A stretch of DNA of 64,000 nucleotides, taken from contig NZ_FZOT01000007.1 of the NCBI RefSeq assembly GCF_900188095.1, forward strand, positions 166,389-230,388, in the 5' to 3' direction. The first letter of the stretch is position 1; every line of letters starts with the position of its first letter. A program made the position numbers and the translations under genes. Shown here one piece after another: positions 1 through 16,258 of this stretch. The notes beneath the pieces were generated by a model that saw only the letters and a program-made list of their open reading frames with translations, did no database searches and was not told the DNA's origin. The DNA comes from Noviherbaspirillum humi. Lineage in GTDB: Bacteria > Pseudomonadota > Gammaproteobacteria > Burkholderiales > Burkholderiaceae_D.

Positions 1-6477
<6,477 letters not shown>

Positions 6478-6797
6478 GTTTTCTCCTAAGTGAATTAATT
6501 GAATGCGGCAGCACTTAGGGCAAATCAACATCTCCCCGAATTCTTTTTTTAAGCCACCTTTATTGCGCTCAAGAAATTAACATGTATCAATTTGCGATAC
6601 AACAATTTGTGGTATTTGCTTACCGGTTAAAGGTTATTAGTTTCGGAAATAACACACAGGTCGGACGCGAAAAGCCTCCATTGATGCCATTTTGATAGCA
6701 ATATTAGGTAAACGAGCTTGCAAGTTTCGAAAGGGAAACTCGTGTAATGGACCCGACCGCTGCTAGCGGCCGCTTGTCTCGAGGAAGGCGGATGGGG
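6478..6797. promoter_or_regulatory. AT-rich intergenic region upstream of the adhesin gene
   Basis: About 320 bp, markedly more AT-rich than the flanking genes, between the adhesin start and the stop of the LysR gene. It must hold the adhesin promoter, but no convincing -35/-10 pair could be singled out. The ribosome site TTAGGAGA lies 5-12 nt before the ATG at 6477. No gene was seen. Confidence 0.5.
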
Positions 6798-7775
6798 TTA
6801 AGCGTTGGCTGATGCAAGCGTCTGCGCCGCTTCCGCACTCAACGCGGATGCCAGCAGCCGCACCGGCAGCGGCAATGCCCGAATGTCGCGCAGCGCCAGC
6901 AGCAGCGTGCGCTTGGCCCAGGCATCTTCCAGCCTGATCATTTTCAATCCCATGGAGCGCACATGCGGCTGCGCCGAGAGCTGCGGCAGCACGCCGATGC
7001 CCAGCCCGGCCTTCACCATGCCGCACAGGGCGTCGAAGCTGCGCACCTGGATGCGCAGCTTGAGCGGCTTGTCGAGCCGGATGCTCTCCGCATGCAGGCG
7101 CTCCGCGAGCGAGGTGGCGTCGGCCAGGCTGACGAAGTCGTAGTCGACGGCATCGGACAGGGAAATGCTCTTGCGCTGCGCCAGCGGATGATCCCTGGTC
7201 GTTACCATCACCAGCTGGTCGCGCCGGTACTCGAACACTGCCACGTCGTCGGCCCGGGTGCGCTCGGCGAAGATGCCGATGTCGGCCCGGTTCTCGCGCA
7301 GCGCCGCCACCACCTCCACGCTGTTGCGCTCCTCCAGTCCGATGCGGATGCCGGGATGCTGGCGCATGAAGGCGCTCAGGTCGTCGGGAAGGAACTGGGT
7401 GATGGCCGAGGTGTTGGCCCAGATGCGGATCTGGCCGCGCACGCCGGCGGCATAGTCGGACATGGCGCCGGACATGCGCTGCACGCCTTCCAGCACGCCG
7501 AGCGCATGCTGGAAGCAGACATGGCCGGCTTCGGTGAGCTTGACGCCGCTGGCATGCCGGTACAGCAGGCTGGCGCCGAGATGGGCCTCGAGGTCAGAGA
7601 TGCGCTTGCTCGCCGCCGCCACCGCGAGGTGGCACTGGTTGGCCCCGCCGGTGATGCTGCCGCAGCGGGCGACGGCGACGAACAGTTCCAGCGTGACCAG
7701 GTCGAAGCGAGCGATATTCAAGGCGAGATCCCGAGGGGCGCGGCACGACGCCGCGCGATGGCGGCATTCTGGCAC
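6798..7775 (-). CDS. LysR-family transcriptional regulator
   Basis: 325 residues from the first ATG. An N-terminal winged-helix LysR domain (FDLVTLELFVAVARCGSITGGANQCHLAVAAASKRISDLEAH in pieces) is followed by a periplasmic-binding-like effector domain (RGQIRIWANTSAITQFLPDDL onward). The first 19 residues precede the usual LysR beginning, so a TTG start at about 7721 (LNIARFDLVTLE) is also possible. The gene lies 22 bp after leuD on the same strand and may be the last gene of that operon; if so it probably responds to a substrate or intermediate of the CoA-transferase/lyase pathway (inference). Confidence 0.9.
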   Translation of the reverse strand: MPECRHRAASCRAPRDLALNIARFDLVTLELFVAVARCGSITGGANQCHLAVAAASKRISDLEAHLGASLLYRHASGVKLTEAGHVCFQHALGVLEGVQRMSGAMSDYAAGVRGQIRIWANTSAITQFLPDDLSAFMRQHPGIRIGLEERNSVEVVAALRENRADIGIFAERTRADDVAVFEYRRDQLVMVTTRDHPLAQRKSISLSDAVDYDFVSLADATSLAERLHAESIRLDKPLKLRIQVRSFDALCGMVKAGLGIGVLPQLSAQPHVRSMGLKMIRLEDAWAKRTLLLALRDIRALPLPVRLLASALSAEAAQTLASANA

Positions 7776-7797
7776 AACTCGGCCCGCGATTAAACGC

Positions 7798-8433
7798 TTA
7801 GAACGCCCAGTCCTCTTCCTGCCTGCGTCGGGCTTCGTAGGCCTTCACCTTGTCCGCATGGCGCAGCGTCAGGCCGATGTCGTCCAGACCGTTGAGCAGC
7901 CGATACTTGCGGAAGGCATCGACCTCGAAGCCGATGGCGCGGCCGCCCGGCAGGCGGATGGTCTGCGATGGCAAATCGATGTCGAGCGAAAAGCCGGGCG
8001 CGGCTTCCACCGCGCGGAACAGCGTTTCGACCTCGTCTTCTGGCAGCACGATGGGCAGGATGCCGTTCTTGTAGCAGTTGTTGAAGAAGATTTCGGCGAA
8101 GGACGGCGCGATGATGGCGCGGAAGCCATAGTCGGCCAAAGCCCACGGCGCATGCTCGCGCGAGGAGCCGCAGCCGAAGTTCTCGCGCGCCAGCAGGATG
8201 GACGCCCCCTGGTAGCGCGGCTGGTTGAGCACGAAGTCCGGGTTCAGCGGCCGGCCGCTGCAATCCTGGTCGGGCTGGCCAATGTCGAGGTAGCGCCAGG
8301 CATCGAACAGGTTGGGGCCGAAGCCGGAGCGGCGGATCGACTTGAGGAACTGCTTCGGCACGATGGCGTCGGTGTCGACGTTGGCACGGTCCAGCGGCGC
8401 CACCAGGCCCGCATGGGTGGTGAATTTTTCCAT
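7798..8433 (-). CDS. leuD: 3-isopropylmalate dehydratase small subunit family (LeuD type)
   Basis: 211 residues, the normal length of proteobacterial LeuD. The family segments [35 protein letters not shown] and [15 protein letters not shown] (swivel domain, substrate loop) are intact. The start codon shares one base with the leuC stop (TAATG), so translation is coupled. With LeuC it forms a [4Fe-4S] hydro-lyase that isomerises or hydrates 2-substituted malates. In this operon, behind a CoA-transferase and a lyase and with no leuB beside it, the pair may act on citraconate/citramalate or a relative rather than in leucine synthesis. The family assignment is sure, the physiological substrate is not. 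Confidence 0.9.
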   Translation of the reverse strand: MEKFTTHAGLVAPLDRANVDTDAIVPKQFLKSIRRSGFGPNLFDAWRYLDIGQPDQDCSGRPLNPDFVLNQPRYQGASILLARENFGCGSSREHAPWALADYGFRAIIAPSFAEIFFNNCYKNGILPIVLPEDEVETLFRAVEAAPGFSLDIDLPSQTIRLPGGRAIGFEVDAFRKYRLLNGLDDIGLTLRHADKVKAYEARRRQEEDWAF

Positions 8434-9836
8434 TACTGCCACTCCCTGATATCCACGAAATGCCCGGCGATCGCCGCCGCGGCCGCCATCTGCGGGCTCA
8501 CCAGGTGGGTGCGCCCGCCGGCGCCCTGCCTGCCTTCGAAATTGCGGTTCGAGGTGGAAGCGCTGCGCTGGCCCGGCTGAAGCTGGTCGGCGTTCATGCC
8601 GAGGCACATGGAACAGCCCGGCTCGCGCCACTCGAAGCCGGCCTCGATGAAGACCTTGTCCAGCCCCTCCGCCTCGGCCTGGCGCTTGACCATGCCGGAG
8701 CCCGGCACCACCAGCGCCTGCTGCACGCTGGCGGCGACCTTCCGGCCGCGCACCACGGCGGCGGCGGCGCGCAGGTCCTCGATGCGGGAATTGGTGCAGG
8801 AGCCGATGAACACTACGTCCACGCCGATGTCGGTGATCGGCGTGTTCGGCTTCAGGCCCATGTAGGCCAGCGCCCGTTCGATGCCGTCGCGCTTCACCGG
8901 GTCGGCTTCCTGCGCCGGGTCCGGCACCCGGCCGTCGATGGTGGCCACCATCTCGGGCGAGGTGCCCCAGGTCACCACCGGCTTGATCCTGCTGGCGTCG
9001 ATCACCACCTCGCGGTCGAAGCTGGCATCGTCGTCGCTCTTCAGGGTGCGCCAGTAATTCACCGCCCGCTCCCACTGCTCGCCCTTGGGCGCGCCGGCGC
9101 GGCCGCGCAGGTAATCGATGGTCTTGTCGTCCACCGCCACCATGCCGCAGCGGGCGCCGCCTTCCACCGTGAGATTGCACAGCGTCATGCGGCCTTCCAT
9201 GGAAAGTGCGCGCACCGCCTCGCCGGCGTATTCGATCGCATAGCCGGTGGCGCCGGCGGTGCCGATCTCGCCGATCAGGGCCAGCGCCATGTCCTTGGCG
9301 GTGGCGCCCGGCGCCAGCTCGCCGTCGTAGCGCACCCGCATGTTCTTCGATTTCTTGCCGAGCAGGGTCTGGGTCGCCATCACATGTTCCACTTCCGAGG
9401 TGCCGATGCCGAAGGCGAGGCAGGCGAAGGCGCCGTGGGTGGAGGTGTGCGAGTCGCCGCATACCACCGTCAGGCCCGGCAGGGTGATGCCCTGCTCCGG
9501 CCCGATCACGTGCACGATGCCCTGGCGCGCGTCGCGCATGCCGATTTCCTCGATGTCGAAGGCGCCGCAGTTGCTGGTGAGCGTTTCCACCTGCAGGCGC
9601 GACACCGGGTCCTCGATCGGGCCGCTGCGATCGGTGGTGGGCACGTTATGGTCGGCCACCGCCAGGGTGGACTTGATGTTCCACACCTTGCGGCCGTTCA
9701 GGCGCAGGCCTTCGAAGGCTTGCGGGCTCATTACCTCGTTCAGCAGGTGGCGGTCGATGTAGAGCAGCGTGGTGCCGTCTTCCTCGACGTGCACCGCATG
9801 CCGCTCCCACAGTTTGTCGTAGAGCGTTGTTGCCAT
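8433..9836 (-). CDS. leuC: 3-isopropylmalate dehydratase large subunit family (LeuC type)
   Basis: 467 residues, start ATG at 9836 after GAGGAGACAACC. The aconitase-superfamily motifs are complete: [28 protein letters not shown], the first cluster cysteine in [13 protein letters not shown] and the other two in GCSMCLGMN. Together with LeuD it makes a [4Fe-4S] dehydratase. It begins 22 bp after the lyase gene in the same operon. Alternative readings are leucine biosynthesis proper, (R)-2-methylmalate (citramalate) dehydratase, or dimethylmalate dehydratase; sequence reading alone cannot separate them. Confidence 0.92.
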   Translation of the reverse strand: MATTLYDKLWERHAVHVEEDGTTLLYIDRHLLNEVMSPQAFEGLRLNGRKVWNIKSTLAVADHNVPTTDRSGPIEDPVSRLQVETLTSNCGAFDIEEIGMRDARQGIVHVIGPEQGITLPGLTVVCGDSHTSTHGAFACLAFGIGTSEVEHVMATQTLLGKKSKNMRVRYDGELAPGATAKDMALALIGEIGTAGATGYAIEYAGEAVRALSMEGRMTLCNLTVEGGARCGMVAVDDKTIDYLRGRAGAPKGEQWERAVNYWRTLKSDDDASFDREVVIDASRIKPVVTWGTSPEMVATIDGRVPDPAQEADPVKRDGIERALAYMGLKPNTPITDIGVDVVFIGSCTNSRIEDLRAAAAVVRGRKVAASVQQALVVPGSGMVKRQAEAEGLDKVFIEAGFEWREPGCSMCLGMNADQLQPGQRSASTSNRNFEGRQGAGGRTHLVSPQMAAAAAIAGHFVDIREWQ

Positions 9837-9858
9837 GGTTGTCTCCTCTGATGGCGCG

Positions 9859-10797
9859 TCAGGCCTGCGGGAATTTCTCCGCCAGCCAGGCAGGCGGCGC
9901 GTAGCGGCGCAGCCGGGTGCCGGCCTCGGCCAGCTGGCTGGTGACATTGCGGCCGACCAGGCCGGACAGGGTGCGCACCACGCCGAGCAGCTTCTCGACA
10001 TCGACGCCGGTATCCACGCCCATGGAGGCGAACATGTGCGCCAGTTCCTCGGTGCTGACGTTGCCGCTTGCGCCGGGGGCGTAGGGGCAGCCGCCCAGCC
10101 CGCCGGAAGCGGCGTCGAAGCGGCGGATGCCGGTTTCGTAGGCGGCCAGCGCATTCGCCAGGCCCATGCCGCGGGTGTTGTGCAGGTGGATGGTGACCGG
10201 TATCGCCAGGTCCTTCTGCAGCATTTCCGACACCTGCTTCACCTGGGCCGGATGCGCCATGCCGGTGGTGTCGCAGGCGGTGATGCCGGCGGCGCCGGAA
10301 TCGGCCAGCGCCTTCGCCAGGCGCAGCACCTCGGCCGGGTCGATCTCGCCGTCGAAGGGGCAGCCGAAGGCAGTGGACAGCGATACATTGCACGGCAGGC
10401 CGATCTTGTCCGCTTCGCGCAGCACTTCCTGCAGGCCGGCGACCGACTGCTCGCGCGTCATGCGCAGGTTGGCGCGGTTGTGGGTCTCGCTGACCGACAT
10501 CACCAGGTTGATCTCGTCCGGCCTGCCCGCCACCGCCCGCTCCATGCCGCGCAGGTTGGGCACCAGGGCGGTGTAGCGCACGCCGGGCACGCGTCTGATG
10601 CCGGCCATCACCGCGTCGGCATCGGCCAGGGTGGGAATGGCTTTCGGCGAGGTGTAGGAGGTCACCTCGATGCAGGCGAAGCCGCATTCTGACAGCGCGT
10701 CGATGTAGGCGATCTTGTTCTCGGTCGGCACGAAGGCCTTTTCCATCTGCAGGCCGTCGCGCGGCGAGACTTCGTTGATTTCGATGCGGTCGCTCAT
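9859..10797 (-). CDS. Hydroxymethylglutaryl-CoA lyase family protein
   Basis: 312 residues, a TIM-barrel acyl-CoA lyase of the HMGL family. Visible: the metal/substrate motif [10 protein letters not shown] near the N-terminus, [12 protein letters not shown] (metal histidines) and the signature [15 protein letters not shown] with the catalytic cysteine. Members cleave 3-hydroxy-3-methylglutaryl-CoA or relatives such as citramalyl-CoA. The ATG overlaps the CoA-transferase stop by 4 bp (ATGA), so the ester formed by that enzyme is the probable substrate. A citramalyl-CoA lyase giving acetyl-CoA and pyruvate is a reasonable inference; a role in leucine degradation is less likely because no other liu genes are nearby. 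Confidence 0.88.
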   Translation of the reverse strand: MSDRIEINEVSPRDGLQMEKAFVPTENKIAYIDALSECGFACIEVTSYTSPKAIPTLADADAVMAGIRRVPGVRYTALVPNLRGMERAVAGRPDEINLVMSVSETHNRANLRMTREQSVAGLQEVLREADKIGLPCNVSLSTAFGCPFDGEIDPAEVLRLAKALADSGAAGITACDTTGMAHPAQVKQVSEMLQKDLAIPVTIHLHNTRGMGLANALAAYETGIRRFDAASGGLGGCPYAPGASGNVSTEELAHMFASMGVDTGVDVEKLLGVVRTLSGLVGRNVTSQLAEAGTRLRRYAPPAWLAEKFPQA

Positions 10798-11999
10798 GCC
10801 ACCACTCCCTTCTCTTTCAAAATGGCGATCTGCTCCGGCGTCAGGCCGGCGTCCTTGAGGATGGCGTCGGTGTGCTCGCCGAGCTGCGGTCCGCGCGCAT
10901 GGATGGCGCCCGGGTTGCCCGACAGCCTGGGGATGATGCCCGGCACGTCGACTTCCAGGCCGTCGGCGGAGCGCACCTTTTCGATCACGCCGCGCGCCCG
11001 GTAATGCGGGTCCTCGGCGATGTCCCTGGCGGAGTAGATGCGGCCGGAAGGCACCGATGCCTCGGTGAGCTGCTGCAGGGCCGCGTCGATGCTGCGGGCG
11101 GCGGTCCAGGCTTCGATCGCGGCATCCAGCTCGGCGACGCGGGCGGCGCGGCCGTCGTTGCGCGCCAGGGCCGGATCGTCGGCCAGGTCCTGGCGGCCGA
11201 TCACCGTCATCAGCCGCTTGAAGATGGAATCGCCATTGCCGGCGATCAGCACGTACTCGCCATCGGCGCAGCGGTAGGCGTTGGACGGCGCGATGCCGGG
11301 CAGCGCGCCGCCGGCCGGCTTGCGGACCGCGCCGAAGGCGGAATATTCCGGCAGCAGGCTCTCGGTCAGATTGAATATGGATTCATACAGCGCCACGTCG
11401 ATCATCTGGCCGAGGCCGCCGCGCGCATCGCGCTGGTACAGCGCGAGCAGGATGCCGAGCGCGCCATGGAGGCCGGCGATGGTGTCGCCGAGGGAGACGC
11501 CGGCGCGCACCGGCACCCGTCCGGGCTCGCCGGTGATGTAGCGGATGCCGCCCATGGCTTCGGCAATGGCGGCGAAGCCGGGTTCATCTCGCTTGGGACC
11601 GTCCTGGCCGTAGCCGGAGACGCGCAGCATGATCAGCTTCGGGTTCAGGCGGTGCAGATCTTCCCAGCCCATGCCCCACTTCTCCATGGTTCCCGGCCGG
11701 AAATTCTCGATGATCACGTCGGCAGACTCCGCCAGCTGCTTCACCAGCGCCTGGCCTTCCTTCTGGCGCAGGTCGATGCAGACCGATTGCTTGTTGCGCG
11801 ACTGCGCCTGCCACCAGACCGAGGTGCCGTTGTGCAGCATGCGCCACTTGCGCAGCGGGTCGCCGTCGCCGGGCGTCTCGACCTTGATGATTTCCGCGCC
11901 GAAATCGGCGAGGGTCTTGGCGGCGAAAGGACCGGCGATGAGCTGGCCGAGTTCGAGCACCTTGATGCCGGAGAGAATTTGCTGGGTCATGTCGTTCAT
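10794..11999 (-). CDS. CaiB/BaiF (family III) CoA-transferase
   Basis: 401 residues from ATG at 11999 (MNDMTQQ). A second ATG at 11990 is possible; neither has a clear ribosome site. Family III features: KVLELGQLIAGPFAAKTLADFGAEIIKVE at the N-terminus (in pieces), the LRKWRMLHNGTSVWW region, DVIIENFRPGTMEKWGMG containing the aspartate region used for covalent CoA transfer, and the C-terminal SGRIYSARDIAEDP. It transfers CoA between a carboxylic acid and an acyl-CoA donor. First gene of the operon with the lyase and LeuCD, and divergent from a Bug receptor. The acid is unknown; C5 dicarboxylates such as citramalate fit the context. Confidence 0.9.
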   Translation of the reverse strand: MNDMTQQILSGIKVLELGQLIAGPFAAKTLADFGAEIIKVETPGDGDPLRKWRMLHNGTSVWWQAQSRNKQSVCIDLRQKEGQALVKQLAESADVIIENFRPGTMEKWGMGWEDLHRLNPKLIMLRVSGYGQDGPKRDEPGFAAIAEAMGGIRYITGEPGRVPVRAGVSLGDTIAGLHGALGILLALYQRDARGGLGQMIDVALYESIFNLTESLLPEYSAFGAVRKPAGGALPGIAPSNAYRCADGEYVLIAGNGDSIFKRLMTVIGRQDLADDPALARNDGRAARVAELDAAIEAWTAARSIDAALQQLTEASVPSGRIYSARDIAEDPHYRARGVIEKVRSADGLEVDVPGIIPRLSGNPGAIHARGPQLGEHTDAILKDAGLTPEQIAILKEKGVVA

Positions 12000-12058
12000 G
12001 GCTGGAATGCAAAGTAAGTGGTCGAAGTGTGCAGCCCGTTCAGACCAGCCCAAAGTCG

Positions 12059-12073
12059 TGATTGGCTAAATCA
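12059..12073. promoter_or_regulatory. Candidate LysR-type operator (TGATT-N5-AATCA)
   Basis: A short dyad with arms TGATT and AATCA in the divergent promoter region between the CoA-transferase operon (starts 11999) and the Bug receptor gene (starts 12226). Position and symmetry fit a LysR box, but the arms are only 5 bp and no second copy was found. Confidence 0.3.
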
Positions 12074-12225
12074 GCTTTCGTCAACCACGAAGGCTGCAAA
12101 CCTGATATCGGATTACATTAACGCTTCCCGCAGTCCCGGTTTGCGCTGCCAAAGCCGGGAAACGGCCGAAAAACGCAACCAAAACCAAATCCGTCGAGCA
12201 TTCGAGAATCTTAGGAGATGAAGAA

Positions 12226-13185
12226 ATGATCCGCAAACTAGCCTGCGCCGCCCTGCTGGCCTGCTCCGCCGCCAGCGCCTTCGCGCAATCCTTTCCAGCC
12301 AAGCCGGTGACCATCGTCGTGCCGAATCCGCCCGGCGGCCTGGTCGACACCTCCGCGCGCCTGGTGGGCGACCCGCTGGCCAAGCTGCTGAACCAGTCGG
12401 TCATCATCGACAACCGCGCCGGCGGCAGCGGCAACATCGCCTACCAGTACGTGGCCCGCTCCAAGCCGGACGGCTACACCCTGCTCTCCTCCTACTCCGC
12501 CTATCACACCGGCTATCCCCACCTGATGTCCAAGCTGCCCTGGGAGCCGAAGGATTTCGCGCCGGTGGCGCTGGTCACCGTGGCTACCAATGTCATCACC
12601 GTGCATCCCTCCCTGCCGGTGAACAACCTGAAGGAACTGCTCGCCTACCTGAAGAAGAACCCGAACAAGGTGAACTACGCCTCGCAAGGAAACGGCTCGC
12701 TGTCGCACATCGGCACCGAACTGTTCAAGCAGCAGACCGGCACCGAGATCCAGCACGTGCCCTACAAGGGTTCCGGCCAGGCCATCCAGGACGTGCTCGC
12801 CGGCCAGGTGCAGATGTTCATCACCACGCCGCCCTCCGTGATCCAGCACATCCAGACCGGCAAGCTCAAGGCGCTGGCGGTGGCCGGCAAGAGCCGCCAT
12901 CCCATGCTGCCGAACGTGCCGACCACCGCCGAAGCCGGCCTGCCCGGCTTCGAGCTGGAAGCCTGGGTGGCGCTGTTCGCGCCGGCCGGCACGCCGCAGC
13001 CGGTGATCGCCAAGCTTTCCGAAGAGGTCAAGCTCGCACTCGACCAGCCCGACACCAAGTCGCGCGCCGCCGCTCAGGGTGTGGAACTGCGCTACCAGTC
13101 GCCGGAAGCGCTCGGCGCGATGGTGAAGAAGGAACTGGACTACTGGGGCGGCGTGATCAAGAAGGCCAACATCACGCTGGACTGA
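12226..13185 (+). CDS. Bug/TctC-family periplasmic solute-binding protein
   Basis: 319 residues with a signal peptide (MIRKLACAALLACSAASAFA, cleavage near AFA-QS), start set by TAGGAGATGAAGAA. The Bug fold is recognisable from FPAKPVTIVVPNPPGGLVD, DNRAGGSGNIA, HVPYKGSGQAIQDVLAGQVQ and LPNVPTTAEAGLPGFE. These receptors bind small carboxylates for tripartite tricarboxylate transporters; no TctA/TctB genes are near, so it is an orphan receptor. Divergent from the CoA-transferase/lyase/LeuCD operon, which probably metabolises its ligand (inference). Confidence 0.92.
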   Translation: MIRKLACAALLACSAASAFAQSFPAKPVTIVVPNPPGGLVDTSARLVGDPLAKLLNQSVIIDNRAGGSGNIAYQYVARSKPDGYTLLSSYSAYHTGYPHLMSKLPWEPKDFAPVALVTVATNVITVHPSLPVNNLKELLAYLKKNPNKVNYASQGNGSLSHIGTELFKQQTGTEIQHVPYKGSGQAIQDVLAGQVQMFITTPPSVIQHIQTGKLKALAVAGKSRHPMLPNVPTTAEAGLPGFELEAWVALFAPAGTPQPVIAKLSEEVKLALDQPDTKSRAAAQGVELRYQSPEALGAMVKKELDYWGGVIKKANITLD

Positions 13186-13307
13186 CGAACCCGCCATGCG
13201 CTGCCGTTCCGATGGACAGGGAACGGCAAGCGGCGCTCACGGCCGGCTGCGATGCCTCCGCATCGAGCCGGCTTTTGTTTTTGCGCGCCGGTTTTTGTCG
13301 CACCCAG

Positions 13308-14171
13308 TCAGGAGCGCGCGCTGCGCACCTTCACCCGCATGCAGCCGATGCCGCCGATTTCGGCGCTGATCTCATCTTCCGCCTTCACCGGCCCGACGCC
13401 TTCCGGCGTGCCGGTGAACAGCAGGTCGCCCGGCTGCAGGCTGTAGAAGGACGAGGCGAAGGCGATCAATTCCGGCAGTCCGATGATCAGGTCGCGCGTA
13501 TTGGCGCGCTGCCGTGGCTCGCCGTTCACGTCCAGCGCAAGGTCGAGGGAAGCAGGATCGGCGATCTCGTCCGCCGTCACCAGCCATGGCCCTACCACGC
13601 TGTAGCTGTCGATGGACTTGCGCAGGCTGCGCTCCTCCGGGCCGCGGGTGGTCATGTCGAGGCCGATCGCATAACCGGCCACATGGCTCAGCGCTTCCTC
13701 GGGCCGGATGTTGCGGCCGGCCTTGGCGATCACCGCCACCAGTTCCACTTCATGGTCGTTGCGCCGCTCCGGGTGCTCGATGGCCACGCCTTCGCTCGGG
13801 CCGACCAGAGAGCTGGTCGCCTTCAGGAAAAGCCCCACCTTCTGGATTTCCAGCACCGCATTCTGGTGATGGATGCCGGCATCGTCCCGTGCTTCGTCCA
13901 GATGCTTTCTGTAATTCACCGGCGCGGCGACGATCTTGCCGGGATTGGCTACCGGAGCCAGCAGTCGTACCTGCGCCAGCGGCTTTTCGCTCGCATTGGA
14001 CATCAGCGCCTCGATGCGCGCTCGCACCGCATCGAGGTGCGCGATCAACAGGTCGTGGCGCGGCAGCGGATAGCGCTGTAGCGGGATGACATCGAGCGCG
14101 GCGGTGACATCGCGCACCGTGTCGCCGACGATCACGCCGAGGCGGTTGTCATCGTAGCGGCAGATTTTCAT
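13308..14171 (-). CDS. Fumarylacetoacetate hydrolase (FAH) family protein
   Basis: 287 residues, start ATG at 14171 after CAGGAGACC. The C-terminal FAH fold shows the metal-binding acidic residues in the HEVELVAVI segment and in IGLDMTTRG, plus GDLLFTGTPEGVGPV near the end. Family members hydrolyse or decarboxylate 2,4-dioxo acids and acylpyruvates (C-C bond hydrolases, isomerases). It converges with the Bug receptor gene 122 bp away. The substrate cannot be told from sequence; a link to the neighbouring dicarboxylate genes is possible but not shown. Confidence 0.9.
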   Translation of the reverse strand: MKICRYDDNRLGVIVGDTVRDVTAALDVIPLQRYPLPRHDLLIAHLDAVRARIEALMSNASEKPLAQVRLLAPVANPGKIVAAPVNYRKHLDEARDDAGIHHQNAVLEIQKVGLFLKATSSLVGPSEGVAIEHPERRNDHEVELVAVIAKAGRNIRPEEALSHVAGYAIGLDMTTRGPEERSLRKSIDSYSVVGPWLVTADEIADPASLDLALDVNGEPRQRANTRDLIIGLPELIAFASSFYSLQPGDLLFTGTPEGVGPVKAEDEISAEIGGIGCMRVKVRSARS

Positions 14172-14502
14172 GGGAGGTCTCCTGTTCGGGATTGTCGCCG
14201 CCGGGCTTGGGCGGAGGCTTCGTTTCCGCGGCCTTGCCAGGAGCAGGCATCCGCTCGGCGATGATTTTCAATGTGTTGCCCCGAGGGACGTTGGCGGCGT
14301 GTATTGGGGTAGGGAGATTATGCGGGAAGGCGGGAGGTGGTGCAGAAACCTGACGTGCTTGCAAGCGCATTCAGGGTTGGGTTGCGCGGCCAAGTTCAAG
14401 ATCGCGCAATGAAGAAAATCTCTCTCCTTGGATGGGGTCGCGCGGGAAAGCAAGTCCTTCCCCTGAGAGGTAGGGAGTTCCTTTATGGCTCGGCCTCCCC
14501 AC
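14172..14502. other. Intergenic stretch upstream of the FAH-family gene
   Basis: About 330 bp with no convincing gene in any frame. It presumably holds the promoter of the minus-strand FAH-family gene starting at 14171. A repeat-rich block begins immediately to the right. Confidence 0.4.
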
Positions 14503-14524
14503 GGCCAGGCTTGCATGCCTGGCC
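14503..14524. repeat. Perfect 8-bp inverted repeat beside the 70-bp array
   Basis: GGCCAGGC and GCCTGGCC arms around a 6-nt loop (TTGCAT), directly left of the tandem array. It can form a hairpin in the transcript of either strand. A role as terminator of the chemoreceptor transcript is possible, but no T-run follows. Confidence 0.6.
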
Positions 14525-14712
14525 GGCTTCGCAGGCGCGACGCATGCGTCGCGAATTCCCTGCTACGCCCCACGCCATGCTTGCAAGCGTACCCGGCTTC
14601 GCAGGCGCGACGCATGCGTCGCGAATTCCCTGCTACGCCCCACGCCATGCTTACACGCGCACCCGGCTTCTCAGGCGCAATGCATGCGTCGCGAAACTCC
14701 TGCTACGCGCCT
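14524..14712. repeat. 70-bp tandem repeat, 2.7 copies, each with an 18-bp palindrome
   Basis: Copies begin at 14524, 14594 and 14664. The first 59 bp of copies 1 and 2 are identical; copy 3 is diverged and runs up to the chemoreceptor stop codon at 14711. Each unit carries a self-complementary CGCGACGCATGCGTCGCG (14536-14553 and 14606-14623, degraded in the third). The block lies in the 3' untranslated region of the chemoreceptor gene and may belong to a dispersed intergenic repeat family (REP-like), which one window cannot show. Confidence 0.85.
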
Positions 14713-16258
14713 AATCCAACCTGAACACCGTCACCAGCTGCGCCAACCCGGCTGCCTGCTCCTGCATAGCAGTCGCCGCGGCCGACGCCTGCTCGACCAG
14801 GGCGGCATTCTGCTGCGTCACCTGCTCCATCTGGGTGATAGCGTAATTCACCTGCTCGATGCCGGCGCTCTGCTCTTCGGAAGCAGCCATGATTTCGGCC
14901 ATGATGTCGGTCACGCGGCGCACGCTGCTGACCACCTCGTCCATGGTGCTGCCCGCCTCGCCCACCAGCTTGCTGCCGGTCTCGACCTTCTCCACCGAGT
15001 CGTCGATCAGGGCCTTGATCTCCTTGGCTGCCGCCGCCGAGCGCTGCGCCAGGCTGCGCACCTCGCCCGCCACCACCGCGAAGCCCCGCCCCTGCTCGCC
15101 GGCGCGGGCCGCTTCCACCGCCGCGTTCAAGGCCAGGATATTGGTCTGGAAGGCGATGCCGTCGATGACGCTGATGATGTCCACGATCTTCTTCGAGGCA
15201 TCGTTGATGGAACCCATGGTCTGCACCACCTGCGACACCACCGTCCCGCCCCGGGTCGCCACTTCGGAAGCGGACACGGCCAGGGTATTGGCCTGGCGGG
15301 CATTGTCGGCATTCTGCTTGACGGTGGAGGTGAGCTCTTCCATGGAGGACGCGGTTTCCTCCAGCGAGCTGGCCTGCTGCTCGGTGCGGGAAGACAGGTC
15401 CAGGTTGCCGCTCGCGATCTCGCTCGAGGCGGTGGCAATCGCTTCGGTGCCCGAGCGGATCTGGCGCACGGTACTTTCCAGGCTGTGCTGCATCTTCGCC
15501 AGCGCGCGCAGCAGCTGGCCGGCTTCATCTTCGCTGACGGTGTCTGGATGTTCCCGGCCAAGGTCGCCGTCGGCGACCGATTCTGCGACCGACAGGGAAT
15601 GCTTGAGCGGACGCGTGATGCTGAGGGTGAGCAGCCAGGAAACGACGGCGCCGAGCGCCAGCGCCAGCAGGCCGGCCAGCAGCAGGAAGCGCTGCGCCGA
15701 CTGGTTGGCCTGCTGGATGGATTGCTGGGCCAGGTCGATCTGCTGCTTGTTGAATTCGAGCACGTCGCGGATGCTGCCGATGTAGGCATTGATCGAGGGC
15801 TCGAATTCGGCGTCGATCATGATCTTCGCCTGATCCATCGCGCCGGCCTCCTTCAGCTTCAGCACTTCGTCGCGCTTCTTGCCGAAGGCGATGCGCTTGA
15901 CGCCGACTTCGTCGAACAGCCGCTTCGCTTCCGGCGTATCGCTGAAACCCTCGATCTCCTTCTGGATGGTGCTGATACGCTCGCGCTGCGAGCCGACGAA
16001 TTGCTGGTATTTGCGGGTGGCTTCCGGGTCGGCGTTGCTGATCGCTGCGAGCACCTTGCTGCCGGTGACGCTGGTCAGCCGCAGCCATTCCTCGGCCAGC
16101 CGCTCACGGTAAACGAGGTTCTTGACGATGTGCTCGGCCGATTCGTCCACGCTCTGCAGCCGGAGCAGCCCGATGGTGGTCATGGCGGCGATGAGCAGCA
16201 GGATGAGGCCGAAGCCGATTGCCAGCCGGGTGCCGATTTTCAGATTTGCGATGCGCAC
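14711..16258 (-). CDS. Methyl-accepting chemotaxis protein (Tar-like architecture)
   Basis: 515 residues from a GTG start at 16258, chosen for the strong AAGGAGAT site 6 nt upstream and because [17 protein letters not shown] is the typical beginning. Order: TM1 (about 11-30), a periplasmic four-helix-bundle sensor domain (about 35-190), TM2 (about 190-212, [20 protein letters not shown]), a HAMP domain ([20 protein letters not shown]), and a long signalling coiled coil with the conserved hairpin ([20 protein letters not shown]). Typical of the family in beta-proteobacteria. The ligand is unknown. It stands alone; no che genes are adjacent. Confidence 0.93.
   Translation of the reverse strand: MRIANLKIGTRLAIGFGLILLLIAAMTTIGLLRLQSVDESAEHIVKNLVYRERLAEEWLRLTSVTGSKVLAAISNADPEATRKYQQFVGSQRERISTIQKEIEGFSDTPEAKRLFDEVGVKRIAFGKKRDEVLKLKEAGAMDQAKIMIDAEFEPSINAYIGSIRDVLEFNKQQIDLAQQSIQQANQSAQRFLLLAGLLALALGAVVSWLLTLSITRPLKHSLSVAESVADGDLGREHPDTVSEDEAGQLLRALAKMQHSLESTVRQIRSGTEAIATASSEIASGNLDLSSRTEQQASSLEETASSMEELTSTVKQNADNARQANTLAVSASEVATRGGTVVSQVVQTMGSINDASKKIVDIISVIDGIAFQTNILALNAAVEAARAGEQGRGFAVVAGEVRSLAQRSAAAAKEIKALIDDSVEKVETGSKLVGEAGSTMDEVVSSVRRVTDIMAEIMAASEEQSAGIEQVNYAITQMEQVTQQNAALVEQASAAATAMQEQAAGLAQLVTVFRLD

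Noticed and set aside
14524-14712. 70-bp array considered as a CRISPR array
   Set aside because: The whole 70-bp unit repeats, including the part that would be spacer; only three copies exist and no cas gene is near.
14337-14724. Overlapping open frames through the 70-bp repeat that read as repeated FAGATHASRIPCYAP-type peptides
   Set aside because: The peptides only mirror the DNA repeat, start codons lack ribosome sites, and the same DNA is the 3' region of the chemoreceptor gene.
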